Shown in pieces: positions 8,544-16,175 of a stretch of 41,615 nucleotides of DNA (within the stretch, counting starts at the first letter, position 1; every line of letters begins with the position of its first letter). The DNA is from Methylococcaceae bacterium (GTDB taxonomy: Bacteria > Pseudomonadota > Gammaproteobacteria > Methylococcales > Methylomonadaceae): NCBI GenBank assembly GCA_007280895.1, contig QYQN01000013.1:1-41615 (forward strand), given 5' to 3'. The translations under genes were made by a program, and so were the position numbers. The notes below the pieces were generated by a model. That model did no database searches. It worked only from the letters and a program-made list of their open reading frames with translations, and was not told the origin of the DNA.

Positions 8544-9449
8544 TTACTGCACAGAACCATTTAAATTTTTATGGGCTTTAATCAATTTTCTTAAGTAAGC
8601 AAGAAAATCATCTTTAAGCTCTTTGTGCAACATACCATGCTCTACAGTAGCAATTAAAAAACCTAACTTTGAGCCACAATCATAACGCCGACCTTCAAAT
8701 TCATACGCTAACACTTGCTCATCTAACATTAACTCAGCGATAGCGTCAGTAAGCTGAATTTCACCTCCTGCGCCGCGCCCGGTTTTTTTAATTTTATCGA
8801 AAATAGTTGGGCTTAAAATATAACGTCCAACCACCGCTAAATTAGAAGGCGCATCTTCTGGCTTAGGCTTTTCAATGATAGTTTCCACAACAGCAGATAA
8901 GCCGGTGAAGTCAGCCGTTTTGACTATGCCATAGCTTCCTGTATCAGAAGGATTAACACGCTCAACACCTAAAATTGAACAATGATTTTGTTCATACAAT
9001 TTTACCATTTGCGCCATACAACCACGCCCAGCATCTTCAATTAAATCATCGGCTAAGATAACAGCAAAAGGCTCATCGCCAATAACAGGACGCGCACAAT
9101 AAACAGCATGACCTAAACCAAGCGCCTCGGCTTGACGAATAAAAATACACGAAACATGTGCCGGTAAAATATCGCGAATTAAATTTAATGTTTCGACTTT
9201 ATTTTTTGCCTCAAGCTCTTTTTCCAATTCGTAGGCTTTATCAAAATGATCTGTAATCGCATTTTTACTACGTCCAGTAATAAACACCATGGTATCAATA
9301 CCTGCCGCAACCGCTTCTTCCACAGCATATTGAATCAATGGTTTATCCACAATAGGCAACATTTCTTTTGGACTAGCTTTAGTTGCAGGTAAAAAGCGTG
9401 TACCCAAACCTGCAACAGGAAAAACTGCTTTGGTGATTATTTTACTCAT
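8544..9449 (-). CDS. galU: UTP--glucose-1-phosphate uridylyltransferase
   Basis: Makes UDP-glucose from UTP and glucose-1-phosphate, feeding polysaccharide, glycogen/sucrose and envelope synthesis. About 301 aa, typical. The nucleotide-binding signature VFPVAGLGTRFLPATKASPK opens the protein. Later motifs include DKPLIQYAVEEA, GLGHAVYCARP and the sugar-binding EKPKPEDAPSNLAVVGRY. An in-frame ATG eight codons earlier exists, but AAGGATAG lies seven bases before the ATG at 9449, and the family begins there, so I use 9449. It stands alone between terminators. Confidence 0.95.
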   Translation of the reverse strand: MSKIITKAVFPVAGLGTRFLPATKASPKEMLPIVDKPLIQYAVEEAVAAGIDTMVFITGRSKNAITDHFDKAYELEKELEAKNKVETLNLIRDILPAHVSCIFIRQAEALGLGHAVYCARPVIGDEPFAVILADDLIEDAGRGCMAQMVKLYEQNHCSILGVERVNPSDTGSYGIVKTADFTGLSAVVETIIEKPKPEDAPSNLAVVGRYILSPTIFDKIKKTGRGAGGEIQLTDAIAELMLDEQVLAYEFEGRRYDCGSKLGFLIATVEHGMLHKELKDDFLAYLRKLIKAHKNLNGSVQ

Positions 9450-9594
9450 GAACCTATCCTTTTTTATTATCAAACTAAAAACCTACGTCAAAAACGTAGC
9501 TGAACGTCAACACTCCCACCTGCTAATGGCGTTATTATAAGCTGAATTGTATCCTGATAATACCGCCCCAGCAGTTGCCAATACACGGCCAACG

Positions 9595-10329
9595 TTACGC
9601 TATTTTTTTAAGTGCGGCTAAGCGATCTTGAACGCTTGCACTTAACTCTGGCTGACCACTGACCGCAGCCATCGCCGCTTTAATATCTGGATTATCTTCA
9701 ATCACGGTAGGTTGCAATAAACTAGCTTTACGTGAAGCCGCATCAGCGGCCACCAATGATTGTTCAGCTAAATGATTCATGTGATCCAAAGCTGAACTTA
9801 ACGACGACGAACTTCCTGATAAACCACTTGCCATTTTTGCTGCGGCTTCTTTTTCTAACGCTTGTTCTTTGATTAACTTTGCTCGCTCCATCGCTTTTTT
9901 AGCTTGCTCAACGGTCGCGCGTGCACTGGTTAATTTCGACGCATACTGTTTAACTAAGCCCTCTAATTCTTGCATATATTGCTTTGCCTCGTCTGCCTCC
10001 TGTTTTTCTCTTTCCACATCAGCGTGCATTGTTTCCAATAACGTCACTAATTGCGTTAAAGCCTCAGCTTTTTCAGGCAGTGTCTGCAAATGTTCAGCCG
10101 CCGCTAAGCGTTGGTTATACAGAGCAATAATTGTACGTGCCTCGTTATCTTCTTTAACAAATGCTTGTTTTGCTTTAGAAAATGTCAAATTTAATTTATC
10201 AAATTTTTCCTCTATTTCTGCAATTGCCGCCTCAGTTGCACCTTCAGGATCAAACTTAACAATTGCCTCACCTAATAAATTTGCCAAATCTTTCGCTTTT
10301 TGAATACCGTAATTTTTAAAAAATGCCAT
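9595..10329 (-). CDS. PspA/IM30-like coiled-coil protein, YjfJ type
   Basis: A 244-aa, almost entirely helical, charged protein without signal peptide or membrane helix; heptad-rich coiled coil covers about residues 35-165. The serine cluster GSSSSLSSALDHM (about 173-185) and a C-terminal tail ending in VQDRLAALKK resemble the YjfJ branch of the PspA/IM30 (ESCRT-III-like) family, which coats or repairs the inner membrane. The assignment rests on pattern, not alignment. The neighbours support it: the next upstream gene is DUF2491-like, and E. coli yjfJ and yjfK are adjacent in the same way. It is transcribed with the two upstream genes (88-bp gap). Another coiled-coil function is possible. Confidence 0.6.
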   Translation of the reverse strand: MAFFKNYGIQKAKDLANLLGEAIVKFDPEGATEAAIAEIEEKFDKLNLTFSKAKQAFVKEDNEARTIIALYNQRLAAAEHLQTLPEKAEALTQLVTLLETMHADVEREKQEADEAKQYMQELEGLVKQYASKLTSARATVEQAKKAMERAKLIKEQALEKEAAAKMASGLSGSSSSLSSALDHMNHLAEQSLVAADAASRKASLLQPTVIEDNPDIKAAMAAVSGQPELSASVQDRLAALKKIA

Positions 10330-10417
10330 GTCTACTTCCTAATGTGTAAAATTAATTAATTAATTGCTCTCACGCAGCACTTCAACGCTGCTCAGCAAGA
10401 AAAATTCAACGTCAATA

Positions 10418-11026
10418 CTAGCCTAATAAGGTAAACAGTGCTGGATCAATATCAAAACCTACATAAAAACCAACCTCTGCACGCTGTGCTTGCTCACTTA
10501 CTTCAACGACAATACGGAGTTTTTCCACACACGTGCTTGACGGCACTGTTCTAGCAAAGATCATTAACGAATTTTCGCCTTCAGCAACCCCACTTTCCGT
10601 TTGCAATCGTTCCGTAAATCTAATTAATTCAGCCTGTTGACTCGCGCCACCCACGGTACGAGTAAAAATAATATCATCCATCTCAAACTCAGGACTGGCC
10701 ATATCATGCAACACCTCCACCCACTCTTCCTCTGTTGGCGTAAGCGTTAAAATATTTTGATACAGACTAACGGACGTTACTTTATTCTCTGCCAAGGTAA
10801 TAGCAAACACATAAAAGTTGCCCTTATTCTCAGCATAAATACAGGTATCGATAAGTTGATCCTGCGCAAAGTTTTCACCAATTGCCTTAATAAAAAAAAG
10901 TCCTTCTGGACGAACAAAAGCAGGATGTAAGTCCACGCCAAGTGTATCGACCAAATTAACTTCAAGATGACTGGTCAAAGATACCTGCAATCCATGCGGT
11001 TTTGAAGGGGTAAATTTGCTAAACAT
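10418..11026 (-). CDS. DUF2491-family (YjfK-like) cytoplasmic protein
   Basis: A 202-aa soluble protein with no membrane helix or signal peptide. It begins with a GLQVSLTSHLEVNL-type strand and continues with alternating beta strands, including EGLFFIKAIGE and a middle segment EEEWVEVLHDMASPEFEMDDIIFTR. The layout fits DUF2491, a family of unknown function seen in E. coli YjfK next to a PspA-like protein. The start ATG at 11026 forms a TAATG overlap with the stop of the upstream TAXI-domain gene, so the two are translationally coupled. It precedes the PspA-like gene. Function is unknown; a role in membrane-stress response is inferred from the neighbourhood only. Confidence 0.55.
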   Translation of the reverse strand: MFSKFTPSKPHGLQVSLTSHLEVNLVDTLGVDLHPAFVRPEGLFFIKAIGENFAQDQLIDTCIYAENKGNFYVFAITLAENKVTSVSLYQNILTLTPTEEEWVEVLHDMASPEFEMDDIIFTRTVGGASQQAELIRFTERLQTESGVAEGENSLMIFARTVPSSTCVEKLRIVVEVSEQAQRAEVGFYVGFDIDPALFTLLG

Positions 11027-12543
11027 TATTGTTTCACGGCCTCTTTGTAATTGTTCTCAAGATCAGTCAGTGCTAAGGCAATTTTTGCCGCACTATCAGC
11101 GTGTGTTGTACGCCAATTGGTGCGCATGACAAACAGCGCAGGGGTGACAACCGTCGCAACAAAACGATCACCAAACACTCCTTTTGCCTGAATGGCCTTA
11201 CTGTAATCAGCAGAAGATAAGGTGCGCTTTTGATAAACCTTACTTTGCGTTAGTTTTTCATCATCAATAGCCAGCAACTGCAAGTCATCTCGATCAATTA
11301 AGCGATCAATAGCTGCCGCATGTGGCGCCGCCATATAAAACAAACAAGCACGCTGCGCAATGGCTTTCAAAATTGCATCTTGATAATTTACCGCCGACCT
11401 AAGCTTAACGCGTTGATAAGCAGGATTTAACGCCACAAAGCGTTGCCAAGATAAACTAGAACCAGACCGATTTGGAATCCATAATTCGTTATCAGCAAGC
11501 TCAGATAATTTGGTAATGGACAACGCTGTACTACAGGCTAAATGCGCGGCTTCCAAAAAAGGCGTAAATAACACCTCCAATTGTTGTGCATCGTAATCTG
11601 CATCGCCTTGAATAAACCCAGCATCACAGTCACCACTTGCTAATTTGGCTAAAATTTCAGGCGTGCCCTGAGTGATAATTGGGCTCACATTAACCCATTC
11701 GACTAACGCCGGCAACATTAACGATTGTGCAATTTTGTAATACGCGCCCCCCTCTGAACCAACACAAATCTTAAAATCAGCTTGACTGGACTTTAAGGCT
11801 TCCTCAGACATAACTGCTGCAACAGGAACATTAGCAGGCAACCAATTAGGGTTAATTGGCGTGGCAGTTTGGCTGTTTTTAACTGCATCCAAAGAAGCTA
11901 ATTGCGCTTTCAAGTCGACATTGTCTTTGGCTAACTGATCTGCCTCAGTACGCCATTTTTGATAATCTGGATCTTGCTGATGGTGATAGGCGTATTGTCC
12001 GGCTGAAGCATTATTATTTAATAAACTGTATAAAAATAATCCTGATAACAAGCCAAACGTATGGCTACCACCATTAACTGTCATCGGTGCTTGCGCTTGA
12101 TAATATTGGGTGCGTTCATGCCAACGATTGGGCGAACGCTGAGCTTGCCGATACCACGCATGACTAGAATACGAGCTACGGTATCGTTGCAAATCAGCCG
12201 GAGGAAAATAACGTGGCTTCGTAGAACTTACCGAATTTGGCAAGGCGTTATAGGCACGCTTTGCAGACTGTTGTGTATATTGACGCTCAAATGTGGAATT
12301 ATACTGGGTACCAAATTTTGAACTAACTGATGTTTTTTTACTGCTATACGCTGGCCTAGACCACCCCGGACTGGGTGCAGAATACGCTCTAGTCGACTTA
12401 AATCTAGTGCTAGATGAACTCCGCGAGCTGTAACTCTTTGCTAACACCGACTCTGAAAGTATGGCACCCATAACCATCATCAGCACTAAAATTGATGTAG
12501 AGGAATTAAACCAACGAGATGCCGTTATGGATTGATTTTTCAC
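11026..12543 (-). CDS. Membrane-tethered TAXI-type periplasmic ligand-binding protein
   Basis: About 505 aa from a GTG start at 12543. GAGG lies eight bases before this GTG, whereas the longer frame begins with TTG at 12609 without a binding site. Residues about 12-35 form a hydrophobic signal/anchor (ILVLMMVMGAILSESVLAKS). A long Ser/Tyr/Arg-rich low-complexity segment follows, then a short hydrophobic patch (FGLLSGLFLYSLL), a short coiled coil, and from about 255 a TAXI/TRAP-type solute-binding fold (ICVGSEGGAYYKIAQSL; later GDCDAGFIQGDADYD). TAXI proteins normally work with TRAP permeases, but none is present. It is coupled to the DUF2491 gene and divergent from a KirBac channel, suggesting sensing rather than import. 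That role is inference. Confidence 0.65.
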   Translation of the reverse strand: MKNQSITASRWFNSSTSILVLMMVMGAILSESVLAKSYSSRSSSSTRFKSTRAYSAPSPGWSRPAYSSKKTSVSSKFGTQYNSTFERQYTQQSAKRAYNALPNSVSSTKPRYFPPADLQRYRSSYSSHAWYRQAQRSPNRWHERTQYYQAQAPMTVNGGSHTFGLLSGLFLYSLLNNNASAGQYAYHHQQDPDYQKWRTEADQLAKDNVDLKAQLASLDAVKNSQTATPINPNWLPANVPVAAVMSEEALKSSQADFKICVGSEGGAYYKIAQSLMLPALVEWVNVSPIITQGTPEILAKLASGDCDAGFIQGDADYDAQQLEVLFTPFLEAAHLACSTALSITKLSELADNELWIPNRSGSSLSWQRFVALNPAYQRVKLRSAVNYQDAILKAIAQRACLFYMAAPHAAAIDRLIDRDDLQLLAIDDEKLTQSKVYQKRTLSSADYSKAIQAKGVFGDRFVATVVTPALFVMRTNWRTTHADSAAKIALALTDLENNYKEAVKQ

Positions 12544-12811
12544 AAGTAAAGCCTCATTTGATAAAAAAATGTTGACACAATAATGCACTAAGTTAACCTG
12601 ATCTGACAACTAACGGCTTTAACTATTGTTGTGTAATAGGTATTGTACGACAATAGCAGATGATTAAAAATTTCCTAATTTAAACCGCTTAGTGGCTAAA
12701 TTTTCACTTCTCCACACCCCAAGACAGCTTATTAAACAGCTGCAAACAAGTAAGCTACGCCGCTTTAACTTTTCTAAATACATATAAGTTATTTAAACAC
12801 TGGAGAACGTA

Positions 12812-13780
12812 ATGGCTCAACCCAAAACGCAATATCGGGATAAAAAAACAAACTACTTCCAAATGCAGATTAAAGGACGCAGCTTAATTCCTCACCTTGA
12901 TGTGTATCATTGGTTAATGCAATGCTCGTGGTTTCAGTTTTTAGGTTTATGTGCAGCTATTTTTATACTACTTAACGTTTTTTTTACCTGCTTATATTTG
13001 CTTGAACCAAACAATATTTTCAATGCACGCAATCAAAGTTTTGAAGATACGTTTTACTTTTCTATCCAAACTTTTGCCACCATTGGTTATGGGTATTTAA
13101 CACCTGCAACACGCTGGGCTAATTTAATTGCCATAACGGAAGCCTTTGTTGGTATTTTTAGCACCGCAGTCATCACAGGCGCAGCGTTTTCGCGCTTATC
13201 TCGGGTCAATGCAAAGGTGTTATTTACGGAAAAAATAGTCGTCAACGCCCGCAATGGCGTGCCACATTTACAAATTCGTTTAGCTAACTGGCGTCATAAC
13301 AATGTTGTCGAAGCGCAGTTACGCGTCGCCATGTTAATCACCGAACAAACCCTTGAAGGTGAAACAGTACGGTATCCCCTTGACCTACCTTTAGTTCGCA
13401 GTCGTACTGATCATTTCCGTTTAACCTGGACAGCAATGCATCGCATAGACCAATCTAGCCCCTTGTGGGGCGCCGATTCAATGCAACATCTAACCAGCTT
13501 AAATGCAGAATTTTTAGTTACCTTTATTGCGCAAGACCAAACACTTGGGCAATTAATTCATGCACATCATAATTATCAATTACAAGATATTGCCTGGAAT
13601 GCACGCTTCGCTGATGTACTAAAAATTCGTGCAGATGGCGTTAGAGAATTAAACTACCATGATTTTCATAACATTATTGAACTCCCAGGCGAGATTGATT
13701 GGAGTACACCTGGTTATGAACAAAGTTATCCGTGGACGAATAAAGCTAGAAACCAACAGCCACCACTGGCTGTTGAGTAA
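12812..13780 (+). CDS. KirBac-type inward-rectifier potassium channel
   Basis: Two-helix potassium channel with a cytoplasmic immunoglobulin-like domain, 322 aa. An amphipathic slide-helix region (about 30-45) precedes TM1 (FLGLCAAIFILLNVFFTCLYL, about 47-67). The pore loop has selectivity filter TIGYGYLTP (about 92-100). TM2 (ANLIAITEAFVGIFSTAVITG) follows, then the beta-rich IRK domain to about 300. GGAG six bases before the ATG supports the start. It is divergent from the TAXI/DUF2491/PspA-like operon, and ion channels recur near yjfJ/yjfK-type genes in other bacteria. A nine-pair hairpin lies inside its last codons. The filter has Tyr where many KirBac proteins have Asp after GYG. Confidence 0.88.
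   Translation: MAQPKTQYRDKKTNYFQMQIKGRSLIPHLDVYHWLMQCSWFQFLGLCAAIFILLNVFFTCLYLLEPNNIFNARNQSFEDTFYFSIQTFATIGYGYLTPATRWANLIAITEAFVGIFSTAVITGAAFSRLSRVNAKVLFTEKIVVNARNGVPHLQIRLANWRHNNVVEAQLRVAMLITEQTLEGETVRYPLDLPLVRSRTDHFRLTWTAMHRIDQSSPLWGADSMQHLTSLNAEFLVTFIAQDQTLGQLIHAHHNYQLQDIAWNARFADVLKIRADGVRELNYHDFHNIIELPGEIDWSTPGYEQSYPWTNKARNQQPPLAVE
13754..13775 (+). terminator. Hairpin inside the 3' end of the KirBac gene
   Basis: CAACAGCCA (13754-13762) pairs perfectly with TGGCTGTTG (13767-13775) around a four-base loop, just before the stop codon. No T run follows, so it may be an RNA-stabilising end rather than a true intrinsic terminator. Confidence 0.4.
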
Positions 13781-14224
13781 TAGTGCGACTAAGGTCGTGA
13801 CTATGGAAAATTAAGGCGCTGAACGTTATTGTAAATAATCAAATGGCTTGGCAAACAAGAAACAACTGAGCGCACCACACTGCTCATTATCATCCTCACC
13901 GTAAACATGGAGTCCAATGGCTTTACCTTCGTTAAAAAGACTGAAGCCTACTTACTCGTCCTTACCTTTTCACCACGAAAGGATCTGAACATCATCATTA
14001 AGCCACACTGCGCCACACAACACCCCGTCATAATCTGAAGCATTAGAGAGAAATATAAATTAACTTCGTGATTAACACTCTTAGCCCATAATACCCCCTT
14101 CAAACACTCAAAATTTATTTTAACTAATTGAATATTAAAAGGTTTGCTTAAATAAAATTTAACGGTAAATTGTCTGTGCTTTCTGCTCAATTAACCTAAA
14201 TCAATTTCCACGTTGGAGAATACT
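13781..14224. other. Intergenic region with degraded coding remnant
   Basis: This 444-base stretch lies between the KirBac channel and a tiny membrane protein gene. Besides the remnant at 13826-14059, an 80-codon minus-strand frame (13948-14190) is open but composed of fragments in competing frames and lacks a ribosome binding site. I see no promoter or RNA gene with confidence. Confidence 0.5.
13826..14059 (-). pseudogene. Possible degraded small gene with two in-frame stops
   Basis: On the minus strand one frame reads ASDYDGVLCGAVWLNDDVQI, then meets TGA at 13970-13972 and TAA at 13952-13954, and continues with NEGKAIGLHVYGEDDNEQCG and AKPFDYLQ before a final TAA at 13826. Both halves have a mixed, protein-like composition unlike translated spacer. 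A neighbouring frame (13948-14190) fits the upstream part, which suggests several small indels. I do not recognise the family. Chance open frames cannot be excluded. Confidence 0.35.
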
Positions 14225-14413
14225 ATGTCAGACCACGACACAAACACGACCCATTCCTCAGATTCACCTGAAGACGCTAATGAAGGCAACAATTTAAAAG
14301 GCACGTTAAAAGCCTTAATTATTGCGCTGGGTGGCGTTGGCCTATTAATGAGTATTTTTGTACTATTACCCATGCTGTTTACATTATTATCAAATGGCGA
14401 TTATCGTCCTTAA
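14225..14413 (+). CDS. Small single-helix membrane protein, function unknown
   Basis: A 62-aa protein with an acidic, Ser/Thr/Asp/Asn-rich N-terminus (about 1-25), one transmembrane helix (ALIIALGGVGLLMSIFVLLPML, about 32-53) and a short polar tail. A longer frame starts with TTG four codons earlier, but GGAG lies six bases before the ATG at 14225, so I use that. A strong hairpin follows the stop, so it is probably a monocistronic gene. I do not recognise the family. The acidic N-terminus and single helix would suit a small regulator or subunit of a membrane complex, which is speculation. Confidence 0.65.
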   Translation: MSDHDTNTTHSSDSPEDANEGNNLKGTLKALIIALGGVGLLMSIFVLLPMLFTLLSNGDYRP

Positions 14414-14428
14414 TGCTTGACGGAAGGA

Positions 14429-14467
14429 TAAATAAGGGTATTCACAATGCTTAGATGCCCTTATTTA
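14429..14467 (+). terminator. Terminator hairpin after the small membrane protein gene
   Basis: Thirteen pairs (one G-T) form between 14429-14441 and 14455-14467 around a 13-base loop, 15 bases after the stop codon. The right arm is T-rich, but there is no uninterrupted T tail. Confidence 0.6.
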
Positions 14468-14697
14468 TTAATAGTCACTGCTGCTTCATACTGTAGCCAC
14501 TTAACAATATAATTAGCCTATTTTCTTTCCCTAAGGCAAGTTGCCTTATAATTCATATCCCCCACTGCCTTTCTAAGTCATCATGCAAAGGTTGTTTAAC
14601 TAACGAGGGCAACTATAATGTTAATAACCTTATAAATAGCGCCCCTACCCCAAGCGTGTTAAATACTTATCAAATTGATTTTATTTACGTTTATTTC

Positions 14698-15225
14698 ATG
14701 AGAATGCAGACCCCAGCACGATTAACAATGGCCTCTAACGCCCCAGCGTTGCACCTTGATATTTCTATCTCAGCACAGATGCTTAGCTTATGTGCGGCTG
14801 ACGCTGTAATTAAAAAATATCCCATATCAACGGCAAAAAAAGGGGTGGGTGAACGTCGTGGAAGCGAATGCACGCCGCGTGGTTGGCATTGTGTGCGCGT
14901 TAAAATAGGCGACCAACTGCCATTGCATACGGTATTTGTTGGTCGTCGTCCCACGGGTGAAATTTATCAAGCTGACTGGGCGTTGCACTATCCTCAACGA
15001 GATTGGATTTTAACGCGCATTTTATGGTTAAGTGGTTTAGAACCTCAGCGCAATCGTTATGGTATGGTGGATAGCGCTTGGCGGTATATTTATATTCATG
15101 GCTGCCCTGATGATTTCATTACCGGAACGCCTGCCTCTCACGGATGTATTCGTATGAAAAATAACGACATTATGGAATTGTTTGCACGCATTCCAGTGCG
15201 CACACGGGTATTCATTCATGAGTAA
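14698..15225 (+). CDS. YkuD-family L,D-transpeptidase, no signal peptide
   Basis: About 175 aa. The C-terminal YkuD catalytic core is clear: IHGCPD (about 137-142) and SHGCIRM (about 153-159), with the nucleophilic Cys, His and Arg in place. YkuD enzymes cross-link peptidoglycan or attach lipoproteins, normally in the periplasm. Here no signal peptide is visible from any of the candidate starts (ATG at 14698, 14704 or 14728; GTG at 14656). I chose 14698 without a good ribosome binding site. The stop overlaps the truA start by eight bases. Secretion by another route, or a cytoplasmic substrate, is possible. Confidence 0.8.
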   Translation: MRMQTPARLTMASNAPALHLDISISAQMLSLCAADAVIKKYPISTAKKGVGERRGSECTPRGWHCVRVKIGDQLPLHTVFVGRRPTGEIYQADWALHYPQRDWILTRILWLSGLEPQRNRYGMVDSAWRYIYIHGCPDDFITGTPASHGCIRMKNNDIMELFARIPVRTRVFIHE

Positions 15226-16027
15226 CACTCGTATTGTCTTAGGTATTGAATACAATGGTTTTAGTTTTTCTGGTTGGCAAACACAAGCTCAACGTCGCTG
15301 TGTTCAACAGTGCGTAGAGTTGGCTTTAGCAAAAATTGCTAACCATCCTATTAGCGTTCAGTGTGCGGGGCGTACTGATACGGGTGTTCATGCGCTAGAA
15401 CAAATTGTGCATTTTGATAGCTGTGCGCAACGACCGCTAGAAGCGTGGACATTGGGAGGCAATAGTCATTTGCCTGCTGATATTAAAATCATCTGGGCTC
15501 GGCCTGCAATTACTGACTTTCATGCTCGGTTCAGCGCTATTGCTCGATTTTATCGCTACGTTATTTATAATCGCGCCACAAAATCTGCGCTTTATCATCA
15601 ACAAACCACTTGGCAAGGTACGTATTTAGATGCTGAAAAAATGCACGAAGCGGCTCAAGCGTTAATTGGACATCATGACTTTTCTTCGTTTAGAGCGGCC
15701 GGTTGCCAATCTAAAAGCCCCTGTCGCACACTCTATTTTATCAATGTGTACAGAGAGCATGATTACGTATATGTAGAATTATCTGCCAATGCTTTTTTAC
15801 ATCACATGGTAAGAAATATCGTCGGTGTATTAATGGACATAGGCACTGCAAAAAAAACACCTGACTGGACGGTCGAGTTACTTTCCCTTAACGATAGAAG
15901 TAAGGCAAGTGTGACGGCTCCGCCCAATGGTCTATTTTTAGCTGGCGTATTTTATCCAGCCCACTATGGTATTGCCGCACATCCGATATTTGCTAAACTG
16001 CCTTACAATGCAGCACGCTTTGATTAG
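15218..16027 (+). CDS. truA: tRNA pseudouridine(38-40) synthase TruA
   Basis: Isomerises uridines 38-40 in the anticodon stem-loop of many tRNAs. About 269 aa, the usual length. The catalytic aspartate is in CAGRTDTGVHALEQIVHFD (about 48-66). Other conserved blocks are IEYNGFSFSGWQTQ near the start, FHARFSAIARFYRYVIYNR and NAFLHHMVRNIVGVL. The frame extends twelve codons upstream, but the family starts at MSNTRIVLGIEYNG, so I use ATG 15218, inside the end of the preceding YkuD gene. The overlap implies translational coupling. Confidence 0.96.
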   Translation: MSNTRIVLGIEYNGFSFSGWQTQAQRRCVQQCVELALAKIANHPISVQCAGRTDTGVHALEQIVHFDSCAQRPLEAWTLGGNSHLPADIKIIWARPAITDFHARFSAIARFYRYVIYNRATKSALYHQQTTWQGTYLDAEKMHEAAQALIGHHDFSSFRAAGCQSKSPCRTLYFINVYREHDYVYVELSANAFLHHMVRNIVGVLMDIGTAKKTPDWTVELLSLNDRSKASVTAPPNGLFLAGVFYPAHYGIAAHPIFAKLPYNAARFD

Positions 16028-16149
16028 TAGAATGTGCGTTAACGATTTAGTTTTGAATGACTATCGCACTGATAAAAAGAAGCAAGTAACGGGCTTCACT
16101 TGTCTGCGCTCAATTAATAATTATTAAAAACGCTTACGATTTTTACAAC

Positions 16150-16172
16150 AAAGGCAGTCATAACTGCCCTTT
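16150..16172 (+). promoter_or_regulatory. Hairpin directly before the DUF2231 start codon
   Basis: AAAGGCAGT (16150-16158) pairs with ACTGCCCTTT (16163-16172) with one bulged C and a four-base loop. It ends three bases before the ATG at 16176 and would occupy the ribosome-binding region, so it could modulate translation or be a leftover terminator after truA. Confidence 0.4.
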
Positions 16173-16175
16173 ACT

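Noticed and set aside
13952-13972. Possible selenocysteine or other recoding at the in-frame TGA
   Set aside because: A TAA follows 15 bases later in the same frame and no SECIS-like stem was seen, so decay is simpler.
13948-14190. An 80-codon minus-strand open frame as an intact gene
   Set aside because: No ribosome binding site, and better protein-like segments occur in a competing frame; treated as part of a degraded remnant.
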